From the NCBI GenBank assembly GCA_937885015.1, contig CALAAS010000019.1:1-30564 (forward strand): DNA of 30,564 nucleotides, read 5' to 3'. This document shows, piece after piece, positions 1 through 7,327 of this stretch. The stretch's first letter is position 1. The number at the start of each line of letters is the position of its first letter. The DNA comes from an uncultured Clostridium sp. Lineage in GTDB: Bacteria; Bacillota; Clostridia; Lachnospirales; Lachnospiraceae. Under the pieces are notes generated by a model that had not been told where the DNA came from, searched no databases, and was given only the letters and a program-made list of their open reading frames with translations. Position numbers and translations under genes: made by a program.

Positions 1-37
1 TACATTTCTCTGTTTGAGAAATTCCGCAATGCTGAAC

Positions 38-98
38 AGGGCTTTGCCCTAACAACAAAAGAGAGAGGGAGCAAAAACATTTCGCAGCGCCCTCTCTC
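38..98 (-). terminator. Rho-independent terminator downstream of purC
   Basis: A nine-base-pair stem (GAGAGAGGG at 61-69 pairing with CCCTCTCTC at 90-98) is followed, read on the minus strand, by TTTTGTTGTT. This is the layout of an intrinsic terminator for purC, which ends at 171. A second small hairpin, AGGGC-TTT-GCCCT at 38-50, lies just beyond it. The rest of bases 1-170 shows no gene I can support. Confidence 0.65.
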
Positions 99-170
99 CT
101 CTTTCATCTATATAACAGTCTGGATTTTGCTTCAGACTCGTTTTTTATGGCAATTCCTATGACAGCACGA

Positions 171-1043
171 TTATGCCAGTTCTTTTCCTGTCAGCATCTT
201 ATAACCCTGAAGGTATTTTTCAATGGTCTTATCCACAATATCCTGGGGCAGTGTCCAGTTATTCTCCGGATTAGCCTTCAGCCAGTCACGGGCAAACTGC
301 TTATCAAAGGAAGGCTGACCATGGCCCGGCTCATAACCTTCTGCAGGCCAGAAACGGGAGCTGTCCGGTGTCAGCATCTCATCGCCCAAAACAATATTTC
401 CATTTTCATCCAAACCAAACTCAAATTTGGTATCCGCAATAATAATTCCCTTCTCCAGGGCATACTCTGCACATTTTTTATACAATGCCAGCGTATAATC
501 CCGCAGCTTTTCTGCATATTCCTGACCCTTTCCGGGGAAATACTTCTCCAGGTGCGCAATACTCTGCTCGTATGAGATATTCTCATCATGATCGCCAATC
601 TCCGCTTTTGTAGACGGAGTGTAAATCGGCTCCGGCAGTTTATCGGACTCCTTCAGTCCCTCCGGAAGCTGAATCCCGCAGACTTTACCAGTTTCCTGAT
701 AGCTGGCCCAGCCGCTCCCTGTAATATATCCGCGAACAATACACTCGATGGGAAGCATGGTCAGCTTCCGGCACATCATGCTGTTTCCGTCAAACTGTTT
801 CTGACGGAAAAACTCCGGCATATCATTCACATCCACAGAAATCATGTGATTGGGAATGATGTCTTCTGTCATCTCAAACCAGAATTTGGACATCTGGGTC
901 AGAACCGCGCCTTTTTTCGTCACCTCATTATTAAGAATCACATCAAAGCAGCTGATTCGATCTGTCGCAACCATGATCAGGCTGTCACCATTGTCGTAAA
1001 TCTCACGTACTTTTCCCTCTTTAATTGGTTTTAACTCCTGCAT
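171..1043 (-). CDS. purC: Phosphoribosylaminoimidazole-succinocarboxamide synthase (SAICAR synthetase)
   Basis: This cytosolic enzyme joins CAIR and aspartate using ATP to make SAICAR in de novo purine synthesis. The 290-residue protein opens with a KPIKEGKVREIYD segment typical of PurC and carries the signature ECIVRGYITGSGW, the later DTKFEFG motif and GDEMLTPDSSRFW. Its length fits the longer PurC subgroup rather than the roughly 237-residue E. coli form. An upstream in-frame ATG at 1073 exists, but the ATG at 1043 is preceded by AGGAAGAAGAGGTG at suitable spacing and is preferred. The gene stands alone, with its own promoter and a terminator; no other pur gene is adjacent. Confidence 0.95.
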   Translation of the reverse strand: MQELKPIKEGKVREIYDNGDSLIMVATDRISCFDVILNNEVTKKGAVLTQMSKFWFEMTEDIIPNHMISVDVNDMPEFFRQKQFDGNSMMCRKLTMLPIECIVRGYITGSGWASYQETGKVCGIQLPEGLKESDKLPEPIYTPSTKAEIGDHDENISYEQSIAHLEKYFPGKGQEYAEKLRDYTLALYKKCAEYALEKGIIIADTKFEFGLDENGNIVLGDEMLTPDSSRFWPAEGYEPGHGQPSFDKQFARDWLKANPENNWTLPQDIVDKTIEKYLQGYKMLTGKELA

Positions 1044-1101
1044 TTTTACGCACCTCTTCTTCCTGATTTTCAATAGAATTGGCTTTCCATTTCTAGTGAT
1101 A

Positions 1102-1131
1102 AAAGTACCACTTTCTTCCTAGAATTGTCAA
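1102..1131 (-). promoter_or_regulatory. Candidate sigma-A promoter of purC
   Basis: Read on the minus strand, a perfect TTGACA (1126-1131) is followed after 18 bases by TACTTT (1102-1107), a weak -10. It lies about 60 bases upstream of the purC start. The -35 is strong, the -10 poor. I see no purine riboswitch or PurBox. Confidence 0.4.
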
Positions 1132-1176
1132 GTCTATTTCACTATGGAATTGTAACTGGTCAGGAACGGAATTAAA

Positions 1177-1205
1177 TTGACACCGATATGAAACCATCTT
1201 ATACT
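1177..1205 (+). promoter_or_regulatory. Sigma-A promoter of the Crp/Fnr-family gene
   Basis: TTGACA at 1177-1182, a 17-base spacer and TATACT at 1200-1205 form a near-consensus housekeeping promoter. The implied start lies roughly 75 bases upstream of the ATG at 1289, leaving a long AT-rich leader. No TGTGA/TCACA palindrome like the one upstream of the ferredoxin gene was seen here. Confidence 0.65.
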
Positions 1206-1288
1206 GGAAACAGCTATGCAACATGCAATTTTGCGACATACAATTTAGTTTCAATAGAAAAATTTAAATTTAGCAAAAAGGAGTGCCC

Positions 1289-1945
1289 ATGGAACTTTCA
1301 GAATTTTTTCCCTTCTGGAATCAGCTTTCAGAGCAGGAACAACAGACTCTCTCCCGGTCCGCTGCCCCCAGAACCGTTCAAAAGGGAGTGATCCTTCACA
1401 ATGGATCCGCCGACTGCGTTGGACTGATTGCCCTGCAGTCCGGACAGCTGAGAGCCTTCATCACCTCCGAAGAGGGGCGTGAAATTACGCTGTACCGCCT
1501 GCTGGAACGGGATCTGTGCCTGTTTTCTGCATCCTGCATGCTGCAGAGCATCCAGTTTGACATTTCGATTGTGGCAGAAAAAGATTCCGCCATGTGGATT
1601 ATTCCCGCTCCGGTCTACCAGTCCCTGATGCAGGCCTCCGCCCCGGTGGCCAATTACACCAACCAGCTGATGGCCACCCGTTTTTCAGAGGTCATGTGGC
1701 TGATGGAGCAAATTCTGTGGAGAAGCCAGGATAAGCGGCTGGCCGCTTTTCTTCTGGAAGAAGATGCTTTAGAGCACGGTCAGCCGCTTCATATTACCCA
1801 TGAAACCATTGCCAATCATCTTGGCACAGCGCGGGAGGTCGTTACCCGCCTTCTCCGCTATTTTCAGTCTGAGGGAATGGTCTCCCTGTCCCGCGGCGTC
1901 ATCCGCTTACTTGACCGGGAGCAGCTGGAGCGCCTTCTGCTTTGA
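1289..1945 (+). CDS. Crp/Fnr-family transcriptional regulator
   Basis: The 218-residue protein has the two-domain layout of the family: an N-terminal cyclic-nucleotide-binding-like beta roll (about 10-115) and a C-terminal winged helix (about 150-215). The recognition helix reads GTAREVVTRLLRYF; R182, E183 and R187 match the R-E-x3-R pattern by which E. coli CRP reads TGTGA half-sites. Only three cysteines are present (43, 77, 83) and the N-terminal FNR cluster is absent, so an FNR-type [4Fe-4S] sensor is unlikely; the ligand is unknown. A GTG at 1283 abuts AAAAAGGAG with no spacing, so the ATG at 1289 is chosen. The last 39 bases overlap the 3' end of the convergent thioredoxin gene. The likely target is the facing ferredoxin-thioredoxin operon. 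Confidence 0.88.
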   Translation: MELSEFFPFWNQLSEQEQQTLSRSAAPRTVQKGVILHNGSADCVGLIALQSGQLRAFITSEEGREITLYRLLERDLCLFSASCMLQSIQFDISIVAEKDSAMWIIPAPVYQSLMQASAPVANYTNQLMATRFSEVMWLMEQILWRSQDKRLAAFLLEEDALEHGQPLHITHETIANHLGTAREVVTRLLRYFQSEGMVSLSRGVIRLLDREQLERLLL

Positions 1946-2221
1946 CATTGCTCCCATGGCCCTGTTTACCGTCTTTCCATCCTGCAGTACCACCAGCGTC
2001 GGGATGCTCATTACCTGAAACTGGGCCGCCAGCTCCGGCTGTTCATCCACATTTACCTTCCCCACCACAATATCGTCCCGCTCTTCCCCGATCTCAGCCA
2101 CCACCGGAGACATCATCCGGCAGGGCCCGCACCAGGCGGCCCAGAAGTCGATCAGGACGGGTTTTCTGCTCTCTACTACTTCCTTCTGAAAATTTTCCTT
2201 TGTGATTGTTAAAACGCTCAT
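1907..2221 (-). CDS. Thioredoxin
   Basis: This 104-residue protein is a full-length thioredoxin: FWAAWCGPCRMM holds the redox pair C31 and C34, the cis-proline stretch reads MSIPTLVVLQDG, and a late MGAMSK follows. It should reduce protein disulfides in the cytosol. AGGAGG precedes the ATG. It is the last gene of a minus-strand operon after the ferredoxin and the Fer4_5 membrane protein, 37 bases behind the latter. No thioredoxin reductase is adjacent, so its electron donor is not shown; the iron-sulfur proteins upstream may be related to it, but that is inference. Its 3' end overlaps the convergent regulator gene. Confidence 0.95.
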   Translation of the reverse strand: MSVLTITKENFQKEVVESRKPVLIDFWAAWCGPCRMMSPVVAEIGEERDDIVVGKVNVDEQPELAAQFQVMSIPTLVVLQDGKTVNRAMGAMSKQKALQLLPVK

Positions 2222-2258
2222 ACGTTACCTCCTAACAGATTTGTTTGTCTATAAACAT

Positions 2259-2831
2259 TTATGATTTCCCATATTTTGCCCGGCAGACCAGCTGCGTCAT
2301 AGTTCCCATTGGACAGTATACACACCAGGAGCGGGGTTTAAACAGAGCCATGGTTCCAATCCCCAAAATCGTGGATGTCAGCATCACGCTGTAAAACCCG
2401 AAGGCAAACTGGGCCATCCATGGAACCGTATTCCCGCTGTAGGCCCAGCGCCACGGCACCCGGAAAGTCCAAAGAAGGGTAACTGCCTGCCTTAAATCCT
2501 GTACCCCTTGAAAAACCAGCCATGTATTCCAGAGCATCTGGAGAAACATAACCATGAAAAATGCCAGAAAACCGTACCGGAACCATCTGCTCCGCAGAAA
2601 GGCCGGAATCTCTCTCTTCCTTGAAAGGCCAAACCGTCCGCCCAAAAGGGAAAACAGCTGTCCCCGGCCGCAGTATCGGCCGCAATACCGTTTTTCTCCG
2701 CCTCCGACTGCCATCAAAAGTGGAATAAAGAAGCAGAGCAGTCCCAGCCAGGCAAACATGATATTGAAAAATCCAAGGATGAGATACGTCAGGGATGCGA
2801 TCCACAAATAATCATACCATTTCTTTTTCAT
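2259..2831 (-). CDS. 4Fe-4S-binding membrane protein (Fer4_5 / NapH-like)
   Basis: The 190-residue protein has about four hydrophobic segments (near residues 10-45, 80-100 and 130-160) and two cysteine motifs of the NapH/NosR type: RYCGRYCGRGQLF in the first half and WCVYCPMGTMTQ near the C-terminus. In the Fer4_5 family such CxxxCxxG motifs face one side of the membrane and bind iron-sulfur clusters or pass electrons. The ATG at 2831 overlaps the ferredoxin stop by ATGA, so the two are translationally coupled; a longer reading upstream is only the ferredoxin region in another frame. Electron transfer between ferredoxin and a membrane acceptor is inferred; the physiological acceptor is unknown. 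Confidence 0.8.
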   Translation of the reverse strand: MKKKWYDYLWIASLTYLILGFFNIMFAWLGLLCFFIPLLMAVGGGEKRYCGRYCGRGQLFSLLGGRFGLSRKREIPAFLRSRWFRYGFLAFFMVMFLQMLWNTWLVFQGVQDLRQAVTLLWTFRVPWRWAYSGNTVPWMAQFAFGFYSVMLTSTILGIGTMALFKPRSWCVYCPMGTMTQLVCRAKYGKS

Positions 2832-3145
2832 CTGCTGTCTCCCTTCCGAACCACCTTTTCTTCTGATTTCTTCTCTTCCGATTCCTTTTCTTCGGATCTC
2901 TGCGTTGTGAAGGAAGACGGCCTGCTCCCGTTTCTCGGTTCCATGAAAATGACAGAAGCCGGACACTCCCTGGCGCACAGTCCGCACCCTACGCACAGCT
3001 CCTGATTTACTTTCGCAAACATCCCTCTCCAAACCTTTGCTGCCTTTTTGGGGCAGACTTTTTCACAGCAGCCGCAGGCCACGCATTCTTCCCGGATCAC
3101 CCGGGCCACCTGCTTTGACCTTGGAAGCACCTTCCTCTCCTCCAT
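2828..3145 (-). CDS. 2[4Fe-4S] ferredoxin-type protein
   Basis: The 105-residue protein carries two classical cluster motifs, CVACGCCEKVCP (about 21-32) and CVGCGLCARECP (about 51-62), which together bind two [4Fe-4S] clusters. The C-terminal 35 residues are a charged Glu/Lys/Ser tail (repeated SEEK), unusual for a small ferredoxin and probably disordered. It is the first gene of the operon with the Fer4_5 membrane protein and thioredoxin. Its predicted promoter carries a Crp-like palindrome. The role is electron transfer; the partner is probably the membrane protein encoded immediately downstream. Confidence 0.88.
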   Translation of the reverse strand: MEERKVLPRSKQVARVIREECVACGCCEKVCPKKAAKVWRGMFAKVNQELCVGCGLCARECPASVIFMEPRNGSRPSSFTTQRSEEKESEEKKSEEKVVRKGDSR

Positions 3146-3177
3146 CTTCTTTTCCTCCCGTTTCTTAGGATGGCTTT

Positions 3178-3219
3178 AGTATACTGAAAAAAAGCGGATT
3201 CGTCTGTGATAAACTCACA
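3178..3219 (-). promoter_or_regulatory. Ferredoxin operon promoter with Crp/Fnr-like operator
   Basis: On the minus strand a TATACT -10 (3178-3183) lacks a good -35, but an inverted repeat TGTGA-TAAAC-TCACA occupies 3205-3219. If transcription starts near 3171, the palindrome centre (3212) falls at about -41, the classical position of a class II CRP/FNR activator site. The spacer is five bases rather than the six of the E. coli CRP consensus. The divergent AI-2E gene starts at 3328. Confidence 0.5.
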
Positions 3220-3327
3220 TTTGAAAAATCATAACCATTAAGAATCCATTACAAAATAGCGAATTGAATTGACTTTTTTTCCAATACCGAATAGCATCAT
3301 GGTAACAACCTTCTGCAGAAAGGATAA

Positions 3328-4413
3328 ATGTACGGTACAATGAATCTGAACAAACGATTTGCTTTTATTGTCAATTTTCTCTATTTCGGCCTGATCTTTC
3401 TGATCGCCTATGCGGCGCTGAAGTATGGCCTTCCTATGGTAATGCCCTTTGCCCTCGGCTTTGCGCTGGCATACCTGCTGCGAAAACCGGCCCTCTGGCT
3501 TTCCTCCCACCTTCCGGTTTCCAGGAAAACGGCGGCCCTGTTTACGGTGCTTCTCTTTTACTGTACCGCCGGCCTTCTGATTACGCTGGCCAGTTTTCGC
3601 CTGGTGGCAATCTGCAAAGGGCTGGTTCTGCGAATCCCGGAGCTGTATGAACTCCACATCGCGCCGGCTATCGCAAACCTGTTCGCCTTTGTGGAAACCC
3701 ATATCCAGAGCCTGGATCCGGAGTTGGAAGCCAGTTTAAGCGATCTGTTTTCCCAGACCTTAAACTCGCTGGGAGAGGCCGTCTCCGGCCTGTCGGTTTC
3801 CGCCATGGGGGCCATTTCCGGAAGCGCAGCCTCTCTCCCGTCCTTTTTCATCAAAATTATTCTGCTGATTATCTCTTCGCTGTTCATTGCCGCTGATTAT
3901 GAGGAACTGACCGGTTTCTGCATGCGGCAGCTGGGAGACCGCTCCAAGCAGCTTTTGATGCAAATCAAAGAATACGTCATAGGAACGCTTTTTGTCTGTA
4001 TCCGCTCCTATGCCATCATTATGTCTATTACCTTTGCGGAACTGTCCGTCGGGTTTGCCGTCATCGGAATCTCAAATTCCGTGCTGATCGCTTTCCTGAT
4101 TGCCATATTTGACGTGCTTCCGGTGCTGGGAACCGGTGGTATTATGCTGCCGTGGGTTGTCATCTCCGCTGTCCAGGGAAATCTGGGACGGGCCCTCTCC
4201 CTGCTGGTGCTCTACCTGGCCGTTACCGTCATCCGCAACATCATTGAGCCAAAAATCGTGGGCAGCCAGATTGGCCTGCATCCGGTGGTAACGCTTGTCA
4301 GCATGTTTGTGGGGGTACAGATGTTTGGCGTGCTGGGACTCTTCGGGTTCCCCATTGGCCTCTCCCTGCTTCGCCACCTAAACGAAACCGGCGCCATTCA
4401 TATTCTGAAATAG
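3328..4413 (+). CDS. AI-2E family transporter (YtvI-like membrane protein)
   Basis: The 361-residue protein has the pattern of the AI-2E/PerM family: two to three N-terminal transmembrane helices (about 10-90), a soluble stretch with the LYELHIAPAIANLF region, then a helical bundle from about 165 onward. The family hallmark is near 250-320: IAIFDVLPVLGTGG, LGRALSLLVLY and the conserved EPKIVGSQIGLHPVVTL. Members are proposed exporters of small molecules or ions, and the substrate cannot be read from sequence. AAAGGA sits only three to four bases before the ATG at 3328; the ATG at 3340 is the alternative start. It is monocistronic. Confidence 0.85.
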   Translation: MYGTMNLNKRFAFIVNFLYFGLIFLIAYAALKYGLPMVMPFALGFALAYLLRKPALWLSSHLPVSRKTAALFTVLLFYCTAGLLITLASFRLVAICKGLVLRIPELYELHIAPAIANLFAFVETHIQSLDPELEASLSDLFSQTLNSLGEAVSGLSVSAMGAISGSAASLPSFFIKIILLIISSLFIAADYEELTGFCMRQLGDRSKQLLMQIKEYVIGTLFVCIRSYAIIMSITFAELSVGFAVIGISNSVLIAFLIAIFDVLPVLGTGGIMLPWVVISAVQGNLGRALSLLVLYLAVTVIRNIIEPKIVGSQIGLHPVVTLVSMFVGVQMFGVLGLFGFPIGLSLLRHLNETGAIHILK

Positions 4414-4419
4414 CGCCGG
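4388..4419. terminator. Possible bidirectional terminator hairpin
   Basis: CCGGCGC (4388-4394) pairs with GCGCCGG (4413-4419) across an 18-base loop that includes the AI-2E stop codon. On the minus strand it is followed by TTTCGTTTAGG. It lies between convergent genes, where a shared terminator is expected, but the loop is long and the U-tract poor. Confidence 0.3.
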
Positions 4420-4461
4420 CCAATGATCCGTTATCCTGATTTTTCTCGTCTTATTGAATGC

Positions 4462-5028
4462 CTATCGTACATAATAAACCCAGTCTTTTTTTCTGGCCGC
4501 CGCCTGAGGCGGTTCTCCGTCTATGTATCCGACGATGCAGTGGCCAATTCCCTCATAATCCCCCTCTATCCCGATGGTTTTCAGCAGTTCTTTTCCCTCT
4601 GGCCGGTCAAATTCCTCTCTGGCTCGGTTAATCCAACAGCTCCCGAGGCCAAGGGCATGGGCCGCCAGCATCAGGTTTCCCATTACTAGGCTTCCATCGT
4701 ATACATGATTCGAATTTTTCCGATCAGCCAGAACCAGCAGAACGGCCGGGGCCCCGTAAAATGGATCACTGTCCGTCCCCATAATCTCTGCATTCCAACG
4801 GGATAAGAGATCTCTGGTCTCCCGGTTGGTCACTGCCACAATAATGGGAGACTGCTGATTCTTCCCTGTAGCTGCGTAGGTTCCCGCAGAAATAATCGCA
4901 GAAAGCAGCTCCTCCGGAACTGGATCTGGTTTGAATTTCCGAATGCTCCTTCGGGTTTTCAAAAAATTCAGCTTTTCCTCTGCTTCCTCTGTCATAAAAG
5001 TATGGTTTTTGTCCTGTGTGTCTTTCAC
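4462..5028 (-). CDS. Nitroreductase family protein
   Basis: The 188-residue protein is a small FMN-dependent nitroreductase-fold oxidoreductase. It has the family N-terminus FLKTRRSIRKFKPDPVPEE, which includes the Arg-Arg-Ser that binds FMN phosphate, then SAGTYAATGKNQQS, the mid-region GSLVMGNLMLAAHALGLGSCWI and a C-terminal IVGYIDGEPPQAAARK. The natural substrate is not evident. The start is a GTG at 5028 because GGAAGGAG lies seven bases upstream. The upstream ATG (5076) and downstream ATG (4995) have poor ribosome sites. It is monocistronic, with its 3' end facing the AI-2E gene. Confidence 0.88.
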   Translation of the reverse strand: MKDTQDKNHTFMTEEAEEKLNFLKTRRSIRKFKPDPVPEELLSAIISAGTYAATGKNQQSPIIVAVTNRETRDLLSRWNAEIMGTDSDPFYGAPAVLLVLADRKNSNHVYDGSLVMGNLMLAAHALGLGSCWINRAREEFDRPEGKELLKTIGIEGDYEGIGHCIVGYIDGEPPQAAARKKDWVYYVR

Positions 5029-5348
5029 GATTCCGCTCCTTCCTTTTTTCGCATTCTCTGTATTTTTCCTTCTCAAATCCGGAACCCTTACTCTTTTTAT
5101 CTGCAGCGGTTCAGGATAGGGAATCTATTTGCGTCAGATTTCCCACCATCCTGAATCGTACTTTTATTATAACAAAAAATTCGAAAAAAGTTCTTCAAAA
5201 AATACAATTATTAAAACATTTGGACTGGACTTTGTCCTCCAAGCCGCTATAATAGGGGATTGTGTGCTGTTAAAGAACTGTTATAACTGCCTGCATCAGA
5301 TGCAGACGCTTTCCACAGCAGACAATACTATTTTTAAGGGGAATTCGT
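5029..5348. other. Intergenic region between nitroreductase and SulP genes
   Basis: This 320-base divergent region has no supported gene. It holds the SulP promoter (described separately). On the minus strand a TATAAT (5166-5171) may serve the nitroreductase gene, but I find no convincing -35 at the right distance. The stretch around 5160-5215 is strongly AT-rich. Confidence 0.4.
5226..5253 (+). promoter_or_regulatory. Promoter of the SulP transporter gene with overlapping palindrome
   Basis: TGGACT (5226-5231), a 16-base spacer and a perfect TATAAT (5248-5253) make a plausible sigma-A promoter with a leader of about 90 bases. The -35 overlaps a small inverted repeat, GGAC-TTT-GTCC (5227-5237), which could be an operator. 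Confidence 0.5.
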
Positions 5349-6995
5349 ATGGAAAAGTTATGTCCCATGCTCTTGACGACATGGAAAAATTACACCAGAA
5401 AACAATTTTTAAATGACATTGTGGCCGGTATTGTAGTGGCAATTATTGCGCTGCCGCTCTCCATTGCCCTGGCGCTGGCCTCCGGTGTTGGCCCGGAACA
5501 GGGGATTTACACGGCCATCGTGGCCGGTTTCATCATCTCACTTCTCGGCGGAAGCCAGGTTCAGATTGCAGGCCCTACTGCAGCCTTTGCCACCATTGTG
5601 GCTGGAATTGTGGCCCGAAGCGGGTTGGACGGACTGGCCGTTGCCACGATCCTGGCCGGAATCATCCTGATCCTGATGGGACTTTGCCATTTCGGCGCAC
5701 TGATTAAATTTATCCCCTTTACCATTACTACCGGCTTTACCTCCGGGATTGCCGTGACGATTGTCCTGGGACAGCTGAAAGACTTTTTTGGCGTCACGTA
5801 CCCGGAAGGAATGGCTACTATTGAAACCATGGAGAAGGTTCGCGCCTTTGCGGCCGGCTTTTCCACCTTTCAGACAGATGCACTCCTGGTGGGAGCTGTC
5901 TGCCTGGCGATTCTGATTATCGCGCCCCGGTTTACGGAAAAAATCCCCGGTTCCCTGCTGGCTGTTATCGCCGGTATTCTGATGGTCCGGCTGCTGCCGC
6001 TCCAGGTTAGTACCATCGGCGATCTCTATGCCATCAGCAATCAGCTTCCGTCCTTCCGTCTTCCGGCCCTGAGCTTTGATCTTGTTCAGACGGCTCTTCC
6101 GGACGCCTTTACCATCGCCGTTCTGGCAGCCATCGAATCGCTGCTCTCCTGTGTTGTGGCAGACGGCATGATCAACGGAAGACATCGATCCAATATGGAA
6201 CTGGTGGCCCAGGGCGCAGGAAATATCGCCTCTGCCTTCTTCGGCGGAATTCCGGCCACCGGTGCCATCGCCCGCACGGCCGCCAACGTCAAAAACGGTG
6301 GGCGCACCCCGGTGGCCGGCATGGTACACGCCCTGGTCCTGGTTCTGATTCTTGTGGTATTCATGCCCTATGCCGGCATGATCCCAATGCCGACCATCGC
6401 AGCCATTCTGTTTATGGTTGCCTACAATATGTGCCAGTGGAGAACCTTCCTGGAGCTGGTAAAAACAGCGCCGAAAAGTGACATTGCCGTTTTAATTATC
6501 ACCTTTTTCCTGACGATTGTCTTCGACCTGGTTGTTGCCATTGAATTCGGCATTCTGCTGGCAGGACTTCTCTTTATGAAGCGCATGAGCGATGTCACGG
6601 AGGTGCACAGCTGGAAATACACGGAAGATGAAGAAGAGGCAGAGCGTGAAAAGCTGAGACTCCTTCCTCCTCACATCAGCGTTTATGAAATCAGCGGCCC
6701 TCTCTTCTTCGGCGCCGCTGATGAAATCGGGCGGATTGTGGCCAGAGAACAGACCACCTGCCTGATTCTTCGCATGAGAGGCGTCCCGGCCATTGACAGC
6801 ACTGCCATGAACGCCATGAACGACCTGCTGAAACGATGCCAGAAGAAAGGCATTACCCTGATTCTCTCCCACGTAAACCCTCAGCCTATGAAGGTCATGG
6901 AAAAAGCCGGGTATGCAGAGAAAGTAGGACGTGAAAATTTCTTTGACAATATCGACGATGCCATCCGGCAGGCAGAAAAACTGGTAAAACGGTAA
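5349..6995 (+). CDS. SulP family inorganic anion transporter with STAS domain
   Basis: The 548-residue protein is a SulP (SLC26-like) permease. The N-terminal domain begins with the conserved NDIVAGIVVAIIALPLSIALALASGVGP segment near 20-50 (shown here only in part as a motif), followed by GIYTAIVAGF and QIAGPTAAFATIV; about 12 hydrophobic segments run to roughly residue 415. A cytoplasmic STAS domain (about 440-540) contains ISVYEISGPLFFGAADEI and the IDSTAMNAM loop. Family members carry sulfate, bicarbonate or dicarboxylates; the substrate is not decided by sequence. AAGGGG lies seven bases before the ATG. It is monocistronic, with a strong hairpin after its stop. Confidence 0.92.
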   Translation: MEKLCPMLLTTWKNYTRKQFLNDIVAGIVVAIIALPLSIALALASGVGPEQGIYTAIVAGFIISLLGGSQVQIAGPTAAFATIVAGIVARSGLDGLAVATILAGIILILMGLCHFGALIKFIPFTITTGFTSGIAVTIVLGQLKDFFGVTYPEGMATIETMEKVRAFAAGFSTFQTDALLVGAVCLAILIIAPRFTEKIPGSLLAVIAGILMVRLLPLQVSTIGDLYAISNQLPSFRLPALSFDLVQTALPDAFTIAVLAAIESLLSCVVADGMINGRHRSNMELVAQGAGNIASAFFGGIPATGAIARTAANVKNGGRTPVAGMVHALVLVLILVVFMPYAGMIPMPTIAAILFMVAYNMCQWRTFLELVKTAPKSDIAVLIITFFLTIVFDLVVAIEFGILLAGLLFMKRMSDVTEVHSWKYTEDEEEAEREKLRLLPPHISVYEISGPLFFGAADEIGRIVAREQTTCLILRMRGVPAIDSTAMNAMNDLLKRCQKKGITLILSHVNPQPMKVMEKAGYAEKVGRENFFDNIDDAIRQAEKLVKR

Positions 6996-7010
6996 GAAAT
7001 AGTTTTTCAA

Positions 7011-7052
7011 AGGGAGCCGGTTCACGTTTTCATTTCCGTGAACCGGCTCCCT
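7011..7052. terminator. Strong hairpin terminator after the SulP gene
   Basis: A perfect 16-base-pair stem, AGGGAGCCGGTTCACG (7011-7026) with its complement at 7037-7052, encloses a ten-base loop. It lies 16 bases after the SulP stop. The downstream sequence (TCATATTCATTC) is only moderately T-rich, so efficiency is uncertain. It may also stop transcription arriving from the rlmD-like gene on the minus strand. Confidence 0.65.
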
Positions 7053-7327
7053 TCATATTCATTCAATGACATTTTCAAAATAGCATCATTTCTTTTTCAA
7101 CCAGTACAAACGACGCAATCTGGTATCATCGAAACCTGCCCGTTCCCGATCTTTCACATCCTCCCACCGTTACCGCATAACGCACCTTTTTTATGTCATA
7201 GTCCGCATCCATAACAACGGTACTCCTGGATATAGAATTGATTCCAAAACAAAATGCTGCTCCCACACAAATTCATTTTTTAATTTCTGAACCCCCTGTC
7301 CAAGTCAATTCCGATATGTTGCTTCGC
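7053..7327. other. Non-coding stretch between SulP and rlmD genes
   Basis: About 275 bases separate the hairpin from the 3' end of the rlmD-like gene. On the minus strand an open frame across roughly 7118-7270 would read FGINSISRSTVVMDADYDI and then continue to a stop near 7118. It lacks a ribosome site and a full-length family match that I recognise, so it may be a gene remnant or chance. Nothing else is supported. Confidence 0.25.

Noticed and set aside
1289..1945. FNR-type oxygen sensor
   Set aside because: The N-terminal cysteine cluster needed for a [4Fe-4S] centre is absent; only three scattered cysteines are present.
2259..3032. A 257-residue reading of the Fer4_5 protein starting at 3032
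   Set aside because: The first 67 residues are the ferredoxin gene in another frame, and the ATG at 2831 has a good ribosome site with an ATGA overlap.
5538..6329. A 263-codon minus-strand frame inside the SulP gene
   Set aside because: It is antisense to a conserved transporter and has no protein features.
7053..7327. A protein-coding remnant reading VVMDADYDI on the minus strand
   Set aside because: It has no ribosome site, no clear family match and stops soon after; mentioned only in the gap description.
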